From Hemileia vastatrix (lineage: Eukaryota; Basidiomycota; Pucciniomycetes; Pucciniales; Zaghouaniaceae): 64,000 bases of DNA. Location of the stretch: assembly GCA_030280995.1 (NCBI GenBank), contig JASXTE010000015.1, positions 19,047,001 to 19,111,000 on the forward strand, in the 5' to 3' direction. The notes beneath the pieces were generated by a model. That model made no database searches. It worked only from the letters and a program-made list of their open reading frames with translations, and was not told where the DNA came from. Shown one piece after another: positions 33,547 through 44,516 of the stretch (positions are counted from its first letter, which is position 1; the number at the start of each line of letters is the position of its first letter). The position numbers and the translations under genes are program-made.

Positions 33547-34051
33547 GCACAAGAATGTAAATTTCCTGAAGCCAAAAAATGGAAGTTAGCTTGTAAAGAG
33601 GAGCTAAACAACTTAAAAACAATGAATGTATGGGATATTGTTGATTTACCTAAAAGGGCACATGTCCTGGGTGCACAATGGGTGTTTGCTAAGAAAAGAA
33701 ATCAATATGGAAGTGTGTCAAAATACAAGGTATGCTATGTTGCACAGGGTTTAAAACAACTGGAGGGAACTGATTTTACTGACACTTTTGCCCCAAAAGC
33801 CACTTTTGTTTCCTTAAGAGTGATGTTTGTTTTAGCTGCAAAAAGTAGTTCGCTGGTAAAATCATTTGACATCACAGCCTCATACCTACAAAGTGACTTG
33901 GATGAAACTATTTATGTTAAACAGCCAGAAGGCTTCTTAAATGGCAATCTATCTCAAGTTTGCAAACTTAAAGAAGATTTGTATGGCACTAAACACGAAG
34001 CCAGGTGCTGGTGGAAACACGTAGCTTCTATTTTTTACAACCTAGGGTATG
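33547..34051 (+). pseudogene. C1 RT, first half
   Basis: Reads EAKKWKLACKEELNNLKTMN, LGAQWVFAKKRNQYG, FTDTFAPKATFVSLRVMFVL, VKSFDITASYLQSDLDETI and VKQPEGFL, the classic Copia RT motif series. The frame is cut after FYNLGYV by the G3 insertion and resumes at 56157. Confidence 0.9.
34047..34051. repeat. TSD of G3, left copy (GTATG)
   Basis: GTATG precedes the G3 LTR start and is repeated exactly at 56152-56156. Confidence 0.95.
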
Positions 34052-34842
34052 TGTCAGCCAGGCTGCTAGACTCACCCAGTAAAATAATTAATTATTTCCT
34101 GGGATGAAGCCACACCTTTTTTATTTTCTATTTATTTTTAATTTAATTTAATTTACTTTAAATTTACTTGTAATAAATTAACTAATTAAAAATAAGTAAA
34201 ATTAGTAAATAATTAAAATTAATATTATTTGTCCCTTATATTATATTTCCTAACACCGTGCTCAATGACAGGTTGAGAGAAATAAATATTAATATTAAAA
34301 TAAAATTTAATATTAAAATTAAAATAATTATATACAAGAAATTCAAATTACCTATTTAAAAATGACACTTACAGTAATTTTTAAATAAACCAATTTATTT
34401 CTGATGTATACAGTGAATACATATTTTTAACACTTTCTTTTTAGAACAACCTGATTATTTGAAAATATTTTTCTGGAATATTCTTCCTCTTGTCTCATAC
34501 TCCTGTATGTATGATATTTTTCCTCTGTGCTTTGTCTCTCTTTTGCCTATATAAGGCCTCCCTTTTCTGGTTGTTTTGATCATTCCTTAATTATTTTACT
34601 TATTTTATTAAATCATTTAAATCAAAATATTTATTAATATTATTTATTATTTCCGTACTTACAACATATTAGTTCTAAATTATAGGTTATAATAATAACT
34701 ATAATAACTCTACCTTTTTAAATTTGAGTAAACAAAATAAAAGAAAACATACATACCTTTGACTTTTAACACCCTTAAATTCCACCTATCACTGCCGTTG
34801 GACCTCTGTTTAAAATCTTCTAGACATCAGGACCCCCCAACA
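34052..34842 (+). repeat. G3 5' LTR
   Basis: Starts TGTCAGCC, ends CCAACA. A TATATAAGG box near 34547-34555 is the likely promoter. The matching sequence in the 3' LTR has decayed to TATATAATA. Confidence 0.94.
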
Positions 34843-36290
34843 CTTGAGGCCCTTTCCAAATTGTCAACAGCGCATCAATATCTTGAAGCCAGAAACCAAG
34901 GGACCATCAACAATGAAGTATCAGTAGGGTGAGTAGATGACAAAAACAAAGAACGTCATCAATCATGTGTCTTATTATTTTTGCTGCGACCAGAAATCAA
35001 ACCACACTCCAAAACTTAGGTTCATATACTGGCAATAGTCATATATATTTGTGGTAATTATATTGTTTACTATTTGTGGGTCATTTTTCACATTTAATTG
35101 TCCACATATATCTTTTTTACGCAGCACTCTGTAAGTGGCATTAACTTTCTCATTTTACAGGGGGAGGTGCTGATAAATAATTTTTTTTCCCTAGTTGACC
35201 AAGATAGAACTATATTTTTCTTAGTGCTAGAAGTAATATTAAAATTTAAATTAATTAATTTATATTACTTTTTTAATTATTTCAGTTGACCTCTGTCCTG
35301 ATAATTAAAATTTTATTATTGTTTCAGTTGACAAATTGTCCTGAAAGTAAATTATTAATATTCAAAATTAATTGAATTAATAAAATTAAAAATAATTCAG
35401 TTGACAATAAGTCCTGATAATTAAATTATTACAGTTAAAATTAAGTCCTGGTAATTAAAATTATTTTCAGTTAACATCAATTCCTGGTAATTAAATTATT
35501 TCAGTTGACATTAAGTCCTGGTAATTAAATTATTTTCCGTGGACACTAAGTCCTAGTAATTAAATTCTTCAGTTGACTTCTAGTCCTGATAATTATCAAC
35601 ATATAAATTACTAATTATTAAATTTTTTTATTATTTCAGTTGATTTATTTTAATCCTGGTTATAAAATTATCTTAAATTAATTAATAAATTTTATTATTA
35701 TTATTATTTCAGTTGATTTTTTGTCCTGGAAAACACTATATATGAAACTGGCACATAACAAGAAAAAAGATTAAAAAGTAGAAGAAATAAGTAAAAAAGA
35801 ATGTAAACATGCCTGGTCAAAATATTGAAAATGTCAGGAAGGGGTGTGTGCCGAGGATTGATGGGTAGGTAGCAAGGAAGGTCAGTGTGTCACATGTGAC
35901 AGGGATGGGGTAAGAAATGAAGGGATGTTTTGTGGCCAAAATGTGGTTGTGAAAAAAAACGGGAAAAAAGTGCTGATTTGAGGTCATAACTGACACCCTT
36001 TTTTGAAATAAGTGACTTTTTTGCAAAATTTAAGTGCTGATTTGTAAGTGCTGATTTGGTTTGAAATCCGCACTTAATTTAAGTGCGGATTTGCCAGAAC
36101 TGACACCCCCTATTTTAATTATTCCAGTTTATTACAAAATACTGATAATTACTTATATACTAAAATTTTTTTTTTATTATTTTCTTTAAATAAAGTAAAA
36201 AATAATAACTGATTAAAGTTTAATAATTCTTTCTCTCAGTTCAGGTTAATTACAACTATAGCTGTTCAAAGTGCTTCTGCTGGCCATGAT
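34843..36290 (+). other. G3 leader with minisatellite
   Basis: A 1.4-kb AT-rich leader. From about 35200 to 35735 it contains roughly ten degenerate copies of a 30-45-bp unit of the form TTCAGTTGACATTAAGTCCTG followed by an AT spacer. No supported ORF. G2 has only the founder-like unit. Confidence 0.75.
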
Positions 36291-36895
36291 GAGGAGCTAA
36301 ATTTAATTGATTATGATGAAGCTTCTTCTGTAAGTTCTTTTTTGACTACAAAACTGGCTCAAATTAATCAATTACTGGACCAATCAGGATGTGGAAATGC
36401 AGGAGATGAAAATATTAGTGGAGGCAACAACTCAAGATCAAAATCCTTCTATCAACCCCCCAGAAGAGCTTCCAATAGGCTTCAAAATGAAAAAGATGCC
36501 CTTGAATCAGCAAGTCAAAAATCTCTCCACTCACATCAAGGAGTTGAGGTCAGAAAACCTCAAGCTGTGGTCAAAAACAGATTCTCTAGAAGACAAGGTA
36601 AGAAAAATAGAGTCCTTCCTTCAAGAGAAGAGGAAAAACTCCTCCTCCCCCAAAAGCCCTTCCACAATTGGCACCCCAGGAACAAGAAGATGTGGAATTC
36701 TCAAAGTGGAAGTGGTATTGGCTGAACACCCAGTGGGATTACCTGTCCCAACAACAACAGCAACAAGTACCTCTGGCAGGTCCTTCACGAACAAATCAGT
36801 TCAACCCCACACCTCCTCACCCCTATCAAGGAGGAAGAAAGAGAAAAAAAATCACATTCAAGTCTTTCCCAAGCCATGGAAAGCCCCTCAATTGA
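36290..36895 (+). pseudogene. G3 5' ORF region, frames A and B
   Basis: Frame A (to 36725) opens with EELNLIDYDEASSVSS and includes RRASNRLQNEKDALES. Frame B (from 36388, and after a shift from 36668 to 36895) includes LPIGFKMKKMPLNQQ, STHIKELRSENLK, FSKWKWYWLN, GPSRTNQFNP and HPYQGGRKRK. In frame B the order and spacing match G2 closely. A candidate intron (36330-36387) would link the acidic start in frame A to frame B, giving ASS joined to DVEMQEMK with no stop. A frameshift near 36665 and a missing ATG mark decay. Confidence 0.55.
36330..36387 (+). other. Candidate intron 1 in G3 5' ORF (58 nt)
   Basis: GTAAGT at 36330 and ATCAG at 36387, followed by GATGTGGAAATG. It aligns with 8516-8579 of G2, and both flanks are conserved between the two elements while the interior differs, as expected of an intron. 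Confidence 0.5.
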
Positions 36896-37588
36896 ATCTC
36901 AAGTACCATTTCTTGTTGCTGATTCAGTTCCTTCAGGTAATTCTGGAAGAGGAGATGAGCCTGTGAGGCCAGTAGAGGCTGAGAATAGTATAAAAATTGC
37001 TCAAAATTCTAATGTATCTAATACTTTGGTTTTGATTTCTACTTCAATGACAAATACAGATATGGCTATTATTGATGAGACACTTAATCCTGAGTTTTAT
37101 GAAAATTTGGAAAGTTATTCTGTTTCCCTATTGAGAAATACTCCAGATGTAGCTAACATTAATGATGAATATTTGAGGGATATTATTTCTAAACAAATTC
37201 ATATAATGAACAACATGCAATTAAATCAGAAACATGATAGTTTGTTAACTGAACAAAGTTATCAAGCATTGATGAGTGAGTTACAGAGAGTTTCTGATGA
37301 TTTTTTTCATTATAAAGTAACTCATGAAAAGAAAGTTGCATTATGGAAAAATATCAAGAATGATTTGTCTAAACTAAAAGATACTGTGTCCACCTGTTTC
37401 CAGGAGCTAGAGGGACAGAGGATGAACTTAGAAAGATTGAGTGACCATTAAATATCTTTCCAAAATAAGAACCAGTTATCTTTTGAAACTATCAATGAGA
37501 TTTTATCTAGTATTCCAAGAGTGAAAACTAGGTTAATAACCATTGAAGAGAAATTGAATTCATTGTTACATGATCGAAAATTTTCTTA
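36876..37588 (+). pseudogene. G3 Gag coiled-coil extension
   Basis: A 191-residue frame to 37451, then a further readable piece to about 37588 after one stop. It is acidic and rich in Leu, Asn and Lys, with motifs LNPEFYENLESYSVSLLRN and INDEYLRDIISKQIH that parallel frame A of G2 (SPEVYTLIEKTSEEILKD, KDKHLRDVL). It is the N-terminal helical part of Gag in this lineage. Confidence 0.65.
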
Positions 37589-37799
37589 AATTTATTTGAA
37601 AGAACCTGTTGTGCAGGATACCCCAATTGTACCTGTTCCTAGTTCATCCAAAGTAAAATTAGTGCCAGAAATGCCTGTTGATACCACTGAGTTCCCATCA
37701 AAACTTGATGATGTACCTGGATCATCCACAGAAAGAGTAAACAATGAGATTAATTCAAAGTTAGATATTACAGCTCCTTTTCACTCAGAAACAAGCTTT

Positions 37800-38462
37800 T
37801 AATAAAGAGACTACTTCAAATCAAAAGAATTGGCCAAAACTAGACCAGATTCCAAAATTTGATGGTGACTCCTCTGATTGGCAACAGTTCATGTGCAGGA
37901 TTGATAATTTAAAGAATTCTTATAAACTCCCAGATGAGGAAATTGTGTCAAAATTGAATTCTTTATTTACCAATGTAGCCCTAATGTGGTATGAATTTGT
38001 TCTCTTGGATAAAAATGACTACTCATGGGAATATTGGAAGAAATTATTTAGAGCACAATTTGGTGGTTCCAAGTTTAGGATAGCTCAACAAAGGCAGTAT
38101 GAAGAAAATAAATATAGCACTTCTACTGAATAACCTATTGAGTTCCTGATCAAACTTGTGAAAATCTCGACGGCAATAGACCCAAATATGGAGTTTGAGT
38201 TATGGAAGGTAAGGATCATCTATAAATTACATATGTCTCTGAGAGACTTAATAGTTGATAGGATGGAGTTCTCAAGAGAACCTTCTTCTTTCATTAATAC
38301 ATGTAATTAGATCCTTCTAAACAACAATTATGATTCTAGAAGATTCATTTCTAGAACTCCATTGGAGAAAACCTCTAATTACCAACAAAAACATCTGGAA
38401 AAGGTTGGTACACCTTCTGCCCCTTCTGCACCCAAAAAGTATGCAATAAACACTTACTTCAA
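37800..38462 (+). pseudogene. G3 Gag capsid and zinc-knuckle remnant
   Basis: Contains QKNWPKLDQIPKFDGDS, RIDNLKNSYKLPDEEIV, ALMWYEFVLLDKND and FGGSKFRIAQQRQYEE up to a TAA at 38131. It is legible on through about 38450 (PSAPSAPKKYAINT), where the knuckle is damaged to YFKCSMT. It corresponds to 10100-10830 in G2. Confidence 0.78.
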
Positions 38463-39362
38463 ATGCAGCATGACTTGAAAGAAAGGCCATGTTTTTTACA
38501 AGAAGATAAATTTTTTGAACAGACAGAGGAACATGCTGATTACACAATAGCACTGGATGATACTTCAAGTGATTGTGCCAGCAATATTTCATATGAATCT
38601 CAACAAGGAATTTTAATTCTGGAAGAGGATATTAATAATTTAAACAATATTGATATGGAGAATAATGATTTATCTACAGTGGAAGATTCTGAGATCATAA
38701 AAAATCTTGAGGATAGCTTAATTATTATTTCCCCTCTCAAGGCACCAGTCTTGATTAATGGAAACAACAGTGAGGTTGTCTTAGATTCTGGAGCTGGAGG
38801 AAGTGTAGTATCTGAAAAAGCACTTGCTTCAGTGGACCAAGATTATAAATCAGAACTTATGCCGATCATTTCTGAGAATTGGAGAGGTTATGGCTCTGTT
38901 TTGTCCCCCATTGGTAAACACAAAGCAACAGTATTTTTCTAATATAACCATGGTTTTGTAAGAGCTATATGTGATTTTGTTGTCATGAAAAATAATAACT
39001 TGAGTAGTTGGTTCATTGTGGGAAATGAGATTTTAACCAAATATGGCATAAAATTAGATCCTTCAAACCAATGCTTCACAATGTGGATGAATGGGAAGAG
39101 AAAATTTAAAATTTTCTCCCCCAAGAAATTATTAACACCAGGATTGAACACATTTCATTCTGTAGTTCAATATAAAGGAAGATCTACAAACAAAATTCAT
39201 GACCTTGTGTCTGAAATTGACAATGCTTCTTTTGGAGAACAACTTTCTAGTGAGGATAAAGATTCCATCATTAAATTGATAAAATCTTTTCCTATGGCCT
39301 TTGCTCATGGGTCACATGAATTAGGATTGGTAAAAGAAGAAATGAAGCTTTCATTATCTTAA
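38463..39362 (+). pseudogene. G3 protease and RT N-terminus
   Basis: An open piece to 38942 holds VVLDSGAGGSVVSEKALAS, the protease active site. After a TAA (38940) the frame continues from 38985 with WFIVGNEILTKYGIKLDPSN, the protease C-terminal half, and QLSSEDKDSIIKLIKSFPMAF to 39362, the start of RT. ORFs on the opposite strand here are shadows. Confidence 0.85.
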
Positions 39363-40294
39363 ACATTGACAGAAATACCACCTAGTTTAAAGAAGAAATC
39401 TTATCCAGCTTCTCCCACAAGAAGAAAATATATTGAAGACAATATATCTACCCTTTTAAAAATGAATATTATTGAAAAGGTAGTTGAAACACCTAAACAT
39501 TGTGTTACTCACCTGTCCTAATTTCTGATGTGAAAGATAAAGCCAGGTTATATGGTAATTATAGAGCATTGAACACTTATACTGTTGATGATATCTATCC
39601 TTAACCCAGAATTAGCTCTATAAATGCTACCCTACAAGGTTCTAAATATTTCAGCTGTTTGGATGGTAATAAGGGATATTGCCAGGTACCTGTTCAGAAG
39701 AATTCTCAGAATTTTCTGATGATTGCTACTCATATGGGTATTTGTGAGTATATCAGGATACCATTTGGCCCTAAAAATTCCCCTTCACTTTTTCAAAAAG
39801 TTATGGATAACACATTCCATCAAGAAATAATTGAAGGATGGCTGATGGTTTATATTGGTGATATCATTATATTCTCTAAAACATTTGAGGACTATCTTAA
39901 CCACCTGTGTAAAGTTTTCCATAAGATGGATGAGATAAATATGACACTGGCTTTGAATAAATGCAAATATGGTTTTCATTCCTTAAAAGTGCTTGGTCAT
40001 GTTTTCTCAGGTTTACAGATATTTGTTGACCAAAAAAAAGTGGCATCCATACAACAGGTGAAGGCTCCTACCACAGTTAGAGTGCTCCAGAGTTTTTCAG
40101 GAATTTGTGGATACTATAGACAGTATATTAAAGATTACCAAGTCATAGCATTACCCCTTACCCAACTGACTAGGAAAGATGTTGCTTTTGTCTGGAATAG
40201 TGAAAGACAAAGAGCTTTTGACACTATGAAACATTTTTTGATGTCAGCACCAATTCTTGCTTTACCTGATTTTAATGAACCATTTGTTTTATAG
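39363..40294 (+). pseudogene. G3 reverse transcriptase
   Basis: 39363-39658 is broken by several shifts but shows SYPASPTRRKYIEDNI and YGNYRALNTYTVDDIYP. From 39659 it is open: MDGNKGYCQVPVQKNSQNF, IPFGPKNSPSLFQKVM, VYIGDIIIFSKTFED and FSGICGYYRQYIKDY. The catalytic box has Gly for the first Asp (YIGD), which would abolish activity. It ends at TAG 40292, where G2 has Tyr-Thr. Confidence 0.88.
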
Positions 40295-40309
40295 ACTGAT
40301 GCCAGTTTC

Positions 40310-41386
40310 ATGGGTCTTGGTTCTGCCCTCCATCAGAAACAAGTGATGAATGATAAGGTATCAGAAGTAGTAATTTGTTATATCTCAAGAACCTTGAGAT
40401 ATGGTGAATTGAAATATGGTTCCACCCAACTGGAGTGTTTAGCAGTAGTGTTGGCTCTAGAGAAGCTACATTATTATCTGGATGACCAGAAATTTGAACT
40501 TTTCACTGACTGCAGTGCAGTTAAATCCCTTTTAAGCTTGAAAACACCTAATAGACATATGTTCAGATGGAAGCTAGTTGTCCAAGAATACAGAGGAAAA
40601 ATGACAATAATTTATAGGGCTGGTATTGTTCACTCAAATGTGGATATGTTATCAAGGTTACCTTTGACAAATAATGACTCAAATCTTGCATATGATCCTG
40701 AGGATGAAATTATTCATATTCATGGGATATATGTGGTTTATATAGAGGAAGAGCTACAACAGCTTATTCTGGATTCATATGGCAAGGACACTGACTTAAA
40801 AAAGTTATGTACCATATTAAATGATCAAAAGAAATCTTCAATACAAGCATTAATTAAAACCCTTCCACCAAAGTACCAGAAGGCTTTGGAAAAAGGTAAA
40901 TTTTCAATTGTTGATGGATATCTATATTATAGAAGAAATTTGAGTAATGTTATTGTTATTCCTCCTTCTATGAAAGAGATCATCTTAAAAATTTTTCATG
41001 ATGACATATTGGCTGGACATTTTGATCTTGAAAAAACAATGATCAGGATTAAAACCACTGCTTGGTGGGTTAATAAGCCTGTGGACACCAAACTATATGT
41101 TGAATCTTGTGATTCTTGCCAAAAATTAAAAAGATTGACTGGTAAAAGAGCTGGATTAATGCAAATTATTGAACCTCTTGATGCACCATGGCAGATAATA
41201 AACATGGACTTTGTAAAAGGATTACCTATTACAGGGAAAGACAGTTATAACTCTTGTTGGGTTATTGTGGACAGATTCACAAAAATGTGTAAATTTATCC
41301 CCACCCACAAGGATGTTTCCACTAAACAATTAGCTTTCTTGTGGTGGTCTCATATGTTTAAACTTCTGGTTTTCCTAAGGCCATAA
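40310..41386 (+). pseudogene. G3 RNase H and integrase N-terminus
   Basis: 358 open codons: GLGSALHQKQ, TQLECLAVVLALEKLHYYL, TDCSAVKSLLSLKTP, NVDMLSRLPL (RNase H); FHDDILAGHFDLEKT and CDSCQKLKRLTGKRAG (integrase zinc domain, first His changed context); INMDFVKGLPITGKDS (first catalytic Asp). A one-base loss after FKLLVF ends the frame. Confidence 0.88.
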
Positions 41387-42022
41387 TCACTGACAGGGAC
41401 CCCAAATTTACTTCTGAATTCTGGATGTCTCTGATGGATTTTGGTGGTTGTGATCTGAAACTTTCTACTGCCCATCACCCTTAAACTGATGGATTAGCTG
41501 AAAGGATGCTTCAGACCTTAATGGGCATGATAAGAAGGTATTTTGACTTTGGCCTTGAGTACAATGACAATGACATATTTACTCATGAATGGGTTACCCT
41601 ACTTCCTGGTTTGGAATTCACTTATAATAGCACTGTTCTTTCTTTTACTCAGAAAAAGCCTTTTGAACTCTGCCTTGGATATGTTCCAAATACTCCTTCC
41701 CAGATTATCAATAATAAAATACCTAAAATGGATTTAAATCCTGGTGTATAATCATTTCTTCAAATGCAACAACTTTGCAGAAGTCATGCTCAAAAATATG
41801 TTGAATAATCCTTTGAATATGAGAAGAAGAGATGGGACAAATCCCATAAAGTACACACATTCAAAAAGGGTGATGAAGTACTTATTTCTACAGTCCACTT
41901 CAATTTACATGGTAATAAAAAATTAAAAGACCCATTTTTAGGTCCATTTATTGTCAGAATAATGGTTGAGGATAATGCAGTTGAACTTATCTTGTATTCT
42001 CCACATGACAGAAAACATATGG
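41387..42022 (+). pseudogene. G3 integrase core and C-terminus, cut by G4
   Basis: Legible motifs across shifts and stops: ITDRDPKFTSEFW (second Asp), DGLAERMLQTLMGMI (Glu), LEFTYNSTVLSFTQKKPFEL, LHFNLHGNKKLKDPFLGPF and ELILYSPHDRKHM. The text stops at the G4 LTR (42023). G1 and G2 continue here with HPVFPIS, which resumes at 55061. Confidence 0.82.
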
Positions 42023-43116
42023 TGTAGACAATCCTATAGTACTAGCTATAGGCCTTGACCAAGGGAGTTGGAGAAAAACCAGAGAGAAAATCCCCTGTCC
42101 CTTTAGAAAAATAGAGTGAGATTTACTTGCTAAAGTAAGTTGGTTCCTGTTTTGCTAAAGCCCCTTTTAAACACACTTGACTGCTTGATGAGCCAAGAAA
42201 GTAGTCCCCAGATAGACTACCAGACCAAAGAACTGAAATGTAGAACAATTTCCACACCAGAGACAGAAAAGATACTTGATGTAGGCTGCAAATCCACACC
42301 AGAGACAGCAATAATACTTGCTATAGCTTGCAAGACTATAACAGAGAAAACAGTTGCCAAAGTTAAGTTAAATGAAGAACTCACTTGCAACAAACACAGC
42401 CAATTGTGGCCAGAAAACAGTGAAAACTGAGTGAGGAACAATGATATCACCTCTGGATGGTTGTATGATGATTAAGGTTGCCCCAAACTGTCTTATTCAC
42501 TATGTACACACAGAACACTAACTAAGAGCCCATGCGCACCCACCAATCTGGCGCCTGTACCCGCCAAATTGCATAAAAAACCCTCCTGAAGCGCTCCCCA
42601 ACCTCCTAAAACAGAGGCGGGCGGGCCGCCTGACGTCGGAGATGCCGCCTGAAGCGGCCCGGCCTCCCTGAAGCCAGAAAACCAACAAAAACCACTAATC
42701 TACTTTGAAAAATTAGCTACAACTACTAAAAACCTTTAAAACACGGAATTTCACTATAACAACATTGTGACATGAAATATAGAGAAACATTAGCTCTATC
42801 CAATGGCACTAAGCACTTAACCCTAAGACATAAGGTTAGCCCGTAAAACACGAAAAACAAAATTAAACAGCAATCTTTTATAAATGAAAAATGAGGAAAT
42901 GACCCCTTAAAACTCAGAATATGAAAAATGTCTACAAGACATAAAATATAGAGAAAAACCAGGGCTATCCAATGATAGTACCCACATACCTGAAGACCCA
43001 ATATCCACAGAATAAAACCAGAAAAATACCCAATTCCTTAACAGATGTCAATTAAGACATGCACAAACAGCACCAAATCCCACAACAAAGGCCCCTGCCA
43101 ATGTTGGAAGACCACA
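42023..43116 (-). repeat. G4 3' LTR
   Basis: On the plus strand it reads TGTAGACA to GACCACA. On the minus strand it starts TGTGGTC and ends TCTACA. It contains two and a half copies of a roughly 45-bp CCACACCAGAGACAG unit near 42256-42350 and a very GC-rich block at 42608-42660 that stands out from the AT-rich genome. Confidence 0.96.
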
Positions 43117-43130
43117 TCCTCCCTCCAATT
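43117..43130 (-). promoter_or_regulatory. G4 polypurine tract
   Basis: The minus strand reads AATTGGAGGGAGGA directly before the 3' LTR start TGTGGTC. This fixes the element's orientation as minus even though the nearest genes run on the plus strand. Confidence 0.8.
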
Positions 43131-43164
43131 GAGAATTTCCGCATTCTTTCTTCATCCAACCACC

Positions 43165-43805
43165 ATGTTTAACCTTCTTCCCAAATCTGCCTCTGAAATG
43201 GGTCCCTGCCAATACTGCATTGACAATAATTTAATCTGCACCATGACACCACCTGTCCATCCATACAGAAAGTCCTGCGATGTCTGCCAATCTAGAAAGA
43301 AGACCTGCCACAGACCTGGTCCACTTTCTTCCGCAACAGATTCACCTCCACCTCAACCTGGTCCTTCTTCTGCCAGCACCAAAAGATCTAGGCCATCCAT
43401 CCTGATACCCAGATTAATCAAAAAGCTCCACCCTTCCCAGAAGAGTGCCACAACCCATAAAACAACTAGTTCCACCATCCCTGGTCCATCTGATGGTAAA
43501 GAACATTCATTTCTTCCTTCAACTTTAAAACTGATGACTTCTCAGTTCCTCCATCTTCTGATAGTGATGATAACAATGTACGATCCATTGCACCACCAAC
43601 ACCAACGCACTTGCCCACTATCAAGGCCAAGTTCCAACAACACACATCTCAACAGAAACAACTTCTGCTTCACTACTTCCAATCCACTCCTGCTAGAGAT
43701 CCACAGGACATTGAGAACAGAAGACACCTCATTCACCAGTTCAAGGCTAATTCTGAACACTTCATTTCATCTCTTGATTCCCTCTGTAATTCCACTAGTA
43801 CTTGA
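43165..43805 (+). CDS. Z1: antisense Zn(II)2Cys6-like protein of G4
   Basis: ATG 43165 lies 48 bp inside the 3' LTR boundary; an in-frame ATG at 43045 within the LTR is an alternative start. Residues about 14-50 read CQYCIDNNLIC, twelve residues, then CDVCQSRKKTC: C-X2-C-X6-C-X12-C-X2-C-X6-C, exactly the Zn(II)2Cys6 binuclear cluster spacing, although the basic residues sit in the second half, not the first. A 50-nt intron (43496-43545) joins ...GPSD to VPPSSDSDDN in frame. The product is 196 residues, with a Pro/Ser-rich linker and a helical C-terminus (LPTIKAKFQQHTSQQKQLLL, NRRHLIHQFKANSEHF). It runs opposite to gag-pol. DNA or RNA binding is inference; no family is recognised. Confidence 0.7.
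43496..43545 (+). other. Intron of Z1 (50 nt)
   Basis: Donor GTAAAG at 43496, branch-like AACTGATGAC and acceptor TTCTCAG at 43545. Removal links two frames (331 plus 260 nt, 197 codons with stop) into one coherent protein; unspliced, the C-terminal helical frame would be lost. The frame agreement is good evidence for splicing. Confidence 0.65.
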
Positions 43806-43865
43806 GTTTGATTCAGAAAAGAAAATTTTACCACACCCTCTATAGGATTTAACCACAAACAACCC

Positions 43866-44366
43866 TCAGTTTTAAGTCTTGGGGGACCATCCTCATTTTC
43901 TAGTCTTGGGGGACTCAAAAACCCTCAGTTTAAAGTCTTGGGGGACTCAAAAACCTAAATCATAAACCCAGAACCAGAGATCAACCACATTAAGACAAAG
44001 AGAAAAAACTAACATTCTGGGGTTATTGTAAATAGAGCTTCCAGCCCATAAATTACCCCCAAACTTGCCTTTGCTAAATTTGGAGGCTCCCCCTGTGGAT
44101 ACCCTCCACCAATCTTTCAAAACCAATTCCAACAACAAAAACTTTTCCCTCAGTTTATAGTCTTGGGGGACTTAAAACCCTCAGTTTAAAGTCTTGGGGG
44201 ACTAACACAGTGTTCAGTTTAAAGTCTTGACGGACTATCTTGATAAAATCTTGAAACCAGCCAGTTTAAAGTCTTGGAGGACTAACAGAAACCAGATTTC
44301 AGTTTAAAGTCTTGATGGACTGATCTTGATACCATAGCTTTTTCAATTTAGAGTGTTGATGGACTG
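43866..44366 (+). repeat. Dispersed 22-bp repeat array in the G4 module
   Basis: About nine copies of CAGTTTAAAGTCTTGGGGGA and its variants, near 43866, 43899, 43926, 44152, 44182, 44216, 44260, 44299 and 44345, spaced irregularly, with two further copies near 46771 and 47037 (GTCATAG for GTCTTGG). Drift increases toward the right (GATGGACT for GGGGGACT). It lies between Z1 and Z2. Confidence 0.8.
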
Positions 44367-44516
44367 ACAGAATTTTGCATAAAATAGAAGCAGCCAATTT
44401 CATGCAGAACACCTCTACAGCCAAACTGCTGAACTTCTACCTTCACTTCATCATCTACCCATCACTGACAAAAATCTCCTCCTATCCCTTTTCATCATCT
44501 TTTCTCACCACAGATC

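Noticed and set aside
35150..35740. Possible CRISPR-like array in the G3 leader
   Set aside because: Repeats are degenerate, spacing irregular, spacers AT-rich and similar; a eukaryotic minisatellite explains it.
42123..43001. ORFs inside the G4 LTRs (also 54067-54945)
   Set aside because: Identical in both LTRs, low complexity, no motif; shadows of LTR sequence.
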